Source: an uncultured Planctomycetaceae bacterium (GTDB taxonomy: Bacteria; Planctomycetota; Planctomycetia; Planctomycetales; Planctomycetaceae). From it: a DNA stretch of 7,533 nucleotides. Within the stretch, counting starts at the first letter, position 1. Each line of letters opens with the position of its first letter. A model generated the notes under the pieces. The model ran no database searches, was not told the DNA's origin, and worked only from the letters and a program-made list of their open reading frames with translations. The stretch lies in contig CAIUHT010000709.1 in the NCBI GenBank assembly GCA_903898975.1, positions 1 to 7,533 on the forward strand, in the 5' to 3' direction. This document shows, piece by piece, positions 6,679 through 7,533 of the stretch. Made by a program: the position numbers and the translations under genes.

Positions 6679-6789
6679 GCTGAAAGGGCGTTCTCAGCTG
6701 GCTGGCGACCTTGTTCCTTGGGCAACAACCACTGGATCGAGGGGTGAGGCCGTTGGGGATGTGCAGTGCGGGAAGGCCGCGTGGTACAT

Positions 6790-6827
6790 AAAAAAACCAG
6801 CCCTTGGGCAGAGGGCCCAAGGGCTGG
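6790..6827 (-). terminator. Intrinsic (Rho-independent) terminator of ilvC
   Basis: A perfect 13-bp stem is formed by CCAGCCCTTGGGC (6797-6809) and GCCCAAGGGCTGG (6815-6827) around a five-base loop. Seven A residues on the + strand at 6790-6796 become a run of seven U directly after the hairpin when transcribed from the minus strand. The hairpin starts about 77 bases downstream of the ilvC stop codon. There is no T-tract on the other side, so it should act mainly on minus-strand transcription. Confidence 0.9.
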
Positions 6828-6904
6828 AGACTCTTGAAATTTGACTCGCGACGGGCACCTGGGGGGTGTTGCCGCCCGGGTTCACGCGCTCGTGGCCCGC
6901 GGGC

Positions 6905-7533
6905 CTACTTGATTTCCTTGGCCTTGATCCAGGGCATCATGCTGCGGAGCTGGCGACCGACCGTTTCGATCGCGTGGGCCCGCTCGTGGCGACGGGTGGC
7001 CTGGAAGGTGGGCTGATTCGCCTTGTTCTCGAGAATCCACTCCTTGGCGAACTGGCCCGAGCGGATTTCGTGGAGAATCTTCTTCATCTCGGCACGCGTC
7101 TCGTCGGTGACGATGCGGGGGCCGCGGGTGTAGTCGCCGTATTCGGCCGTGTTGGAGATGCTGTACCGCATGTAGTTCAGCCCCCCCTGGTACAGCAGGT
7201 CGACAATCAGCTTGAGTTCGTGCATGCACTCGAAGTAGGCCATCTCGGGCTGGTAGCCGGCGTCAACCAGCGTCTCGAAGGCGGCCTTGACCAGGGCGCT
7301 CACGCCACCGCAGAGGACGACCTGTTCGCCGAACAGGTCGGTCTCGGTTTCTTCGGCGAAGTTGGTTTCGATCACACCACCGCGGGTGCCGCCGATCCCC
7401 TTGGCATAGGCCAGGGCCAGCTTGCGGGCGTTGTCGGAGCAGCCGGGCCAGAAGGCGACGAGCGAGGGGACGCCGCCCCCCTTCTCGTATTCAGCCCGCA
7501 CGAGGTGACCGGGGCCCTTGGGGGCGACCAGCG
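6905..7533 (-). CDS. ilvC: Ketol-acid reductoisomerase, C-terminal part (class I)
   Basis: The gene enters from the right edge; 208 codons and a TAG stop are visible. The enzyme performs the Mg2+- and NAD(P)H-dependent rearrangement and reduction of 2-acetolactate (and 2-aceto-2-hydroxybutyrate), the second common step of valine and isoleucine synthesis, in the cytoplasm. The fragment opens with LVAPKGPGHLVRAEYEKGGG, the end of the Rossmann domain, and continues through the helical knotted domain. Metal ligands appear as Asp65 and Glu69 in TDLFGEQ and Glu101 and Glu105 in FECMHELK; Ser126 lies in SISNTAEYGD. Their spacing fits the short class I enzyme (Asp190, Glu194, Glu226, Glu230, Ser251), implying a full length near 333 residues, so about 125 N-terminal residues, including the cofactor-specificity loop, are missing. 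A strong terminator follows the gene; upstream ilv partners are outside the window. Confidence 0.97.
   Translation of the reverse strand, partial: LVAPKGPGHLVRAEYEKGGGVPSLVAFWPGCSDNARKLALAYAKGIGGTRGGVIETNFAEETETDLFGEQVVLCGGVSALVKAAFETLVDAGYQPEMAYFECMHELKLIVDLLYQGGLNYMRYSISNTAEYGDYTRGPRIVTDETRAEMKKILHEIRSGQFAKEWILENKANQPTFQATRRHERAHAIETVGRQLRSMMPWIKAKEIK

Larger units (their letters stand above)
6520..6904. other. Convergent intergenic region between beta-helix gene and ilvC
   Basis: These 385 bases lie between two converging genes. No credible coding sequence was found. The region holds a bulged hairpin just after the beta-helix stop, an 8-base palindrome TTCGCGAA (6581-6588), a 14-base tandem duplication, and the intrinsic terminator of ilvC. 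A 12-base palindrome GGCCCGCGGGCC (6894-6905) reaches the first base of the ilvC stop codon. The stretch 6680-6789 shows nothing I can interpret. Confidence 0.6.

Noticed and set aside
6804..7016. Short + strand open frame across the ilvC terminator and the 3' end of ilvC
   Set aside because: It runs through a terminator hairpin and is antisense to a highly conserved enzyme; there is no domain or start signal.

Overview
The window is GC-rich (by eye about two-thirds G+C). It reads as chromosomal DNA of a free-living bacterium, most likely a member of the Planctomycetota. The main reasons are the C-terminus of a DUF1501 protein at the left edge (a family greatly expanded in that phylum), a ComEC protein with a divergent first nuclease motif, and a large exported beta-helix/PKD protein of a kind common there. 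This assignment rests on remembered family features, not on a search. No phage, IS element, CRISPR array, tRNA or rRNA was seen.

Layout from left to right: (1) 1-114, the tail of a DUF1501 protein on the + strand. (2) 236-2866 (+), a full-length ComEC/Rec2 DNA-uptake channel with its C-terminal metallo-beta-lactamase-type domain. (3) 2923-4005 (-), a D-isomer-specific 2-hydroxyacid dehydrogenase of the phosphoglycerate-dehydrogenase-like kind, convergent with comEC across a gap of only 56 bases. (4) About 4015-4374, a divergent intergenic region with weak promoter candidates for both flanking genes and two inverted repeats sharing a GTGAC half-site. (5) 4375-6519 (+), a secreted protein made of a parallel beta-helix of about 12 coils, a PKD domain and a C-terminal jelly-roll-like module. 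(6) 6520-6904, a convergent intergenic region with a 14-base tandem duplication and a strong intrinsic terminator belonging to the gene on its right. (7) 6905-7533 (-), the C-terminal two-thirds of ketol-acid reductoisomerase (ilvC), cut by the right edge.

The genes do not form one operon or pathway: orientations alternate (+, +, -, +, -) and functions differ (DNA uptake, a small-molecule dehydrogenase, an exported surface or carbohydrate-active protein, branched-chain amino-acid synthesis). I see no convincing undescribed multi-gene system. The points most worth a second look are the two ladders of aligned cysteines in the exported beta-helix, the 12-base tandem repeats that build its signal peptide, the non-canonical first motif of the ComEC nuclease-like domain, and the paired GTGAC half-sites in the divergent promoter region.
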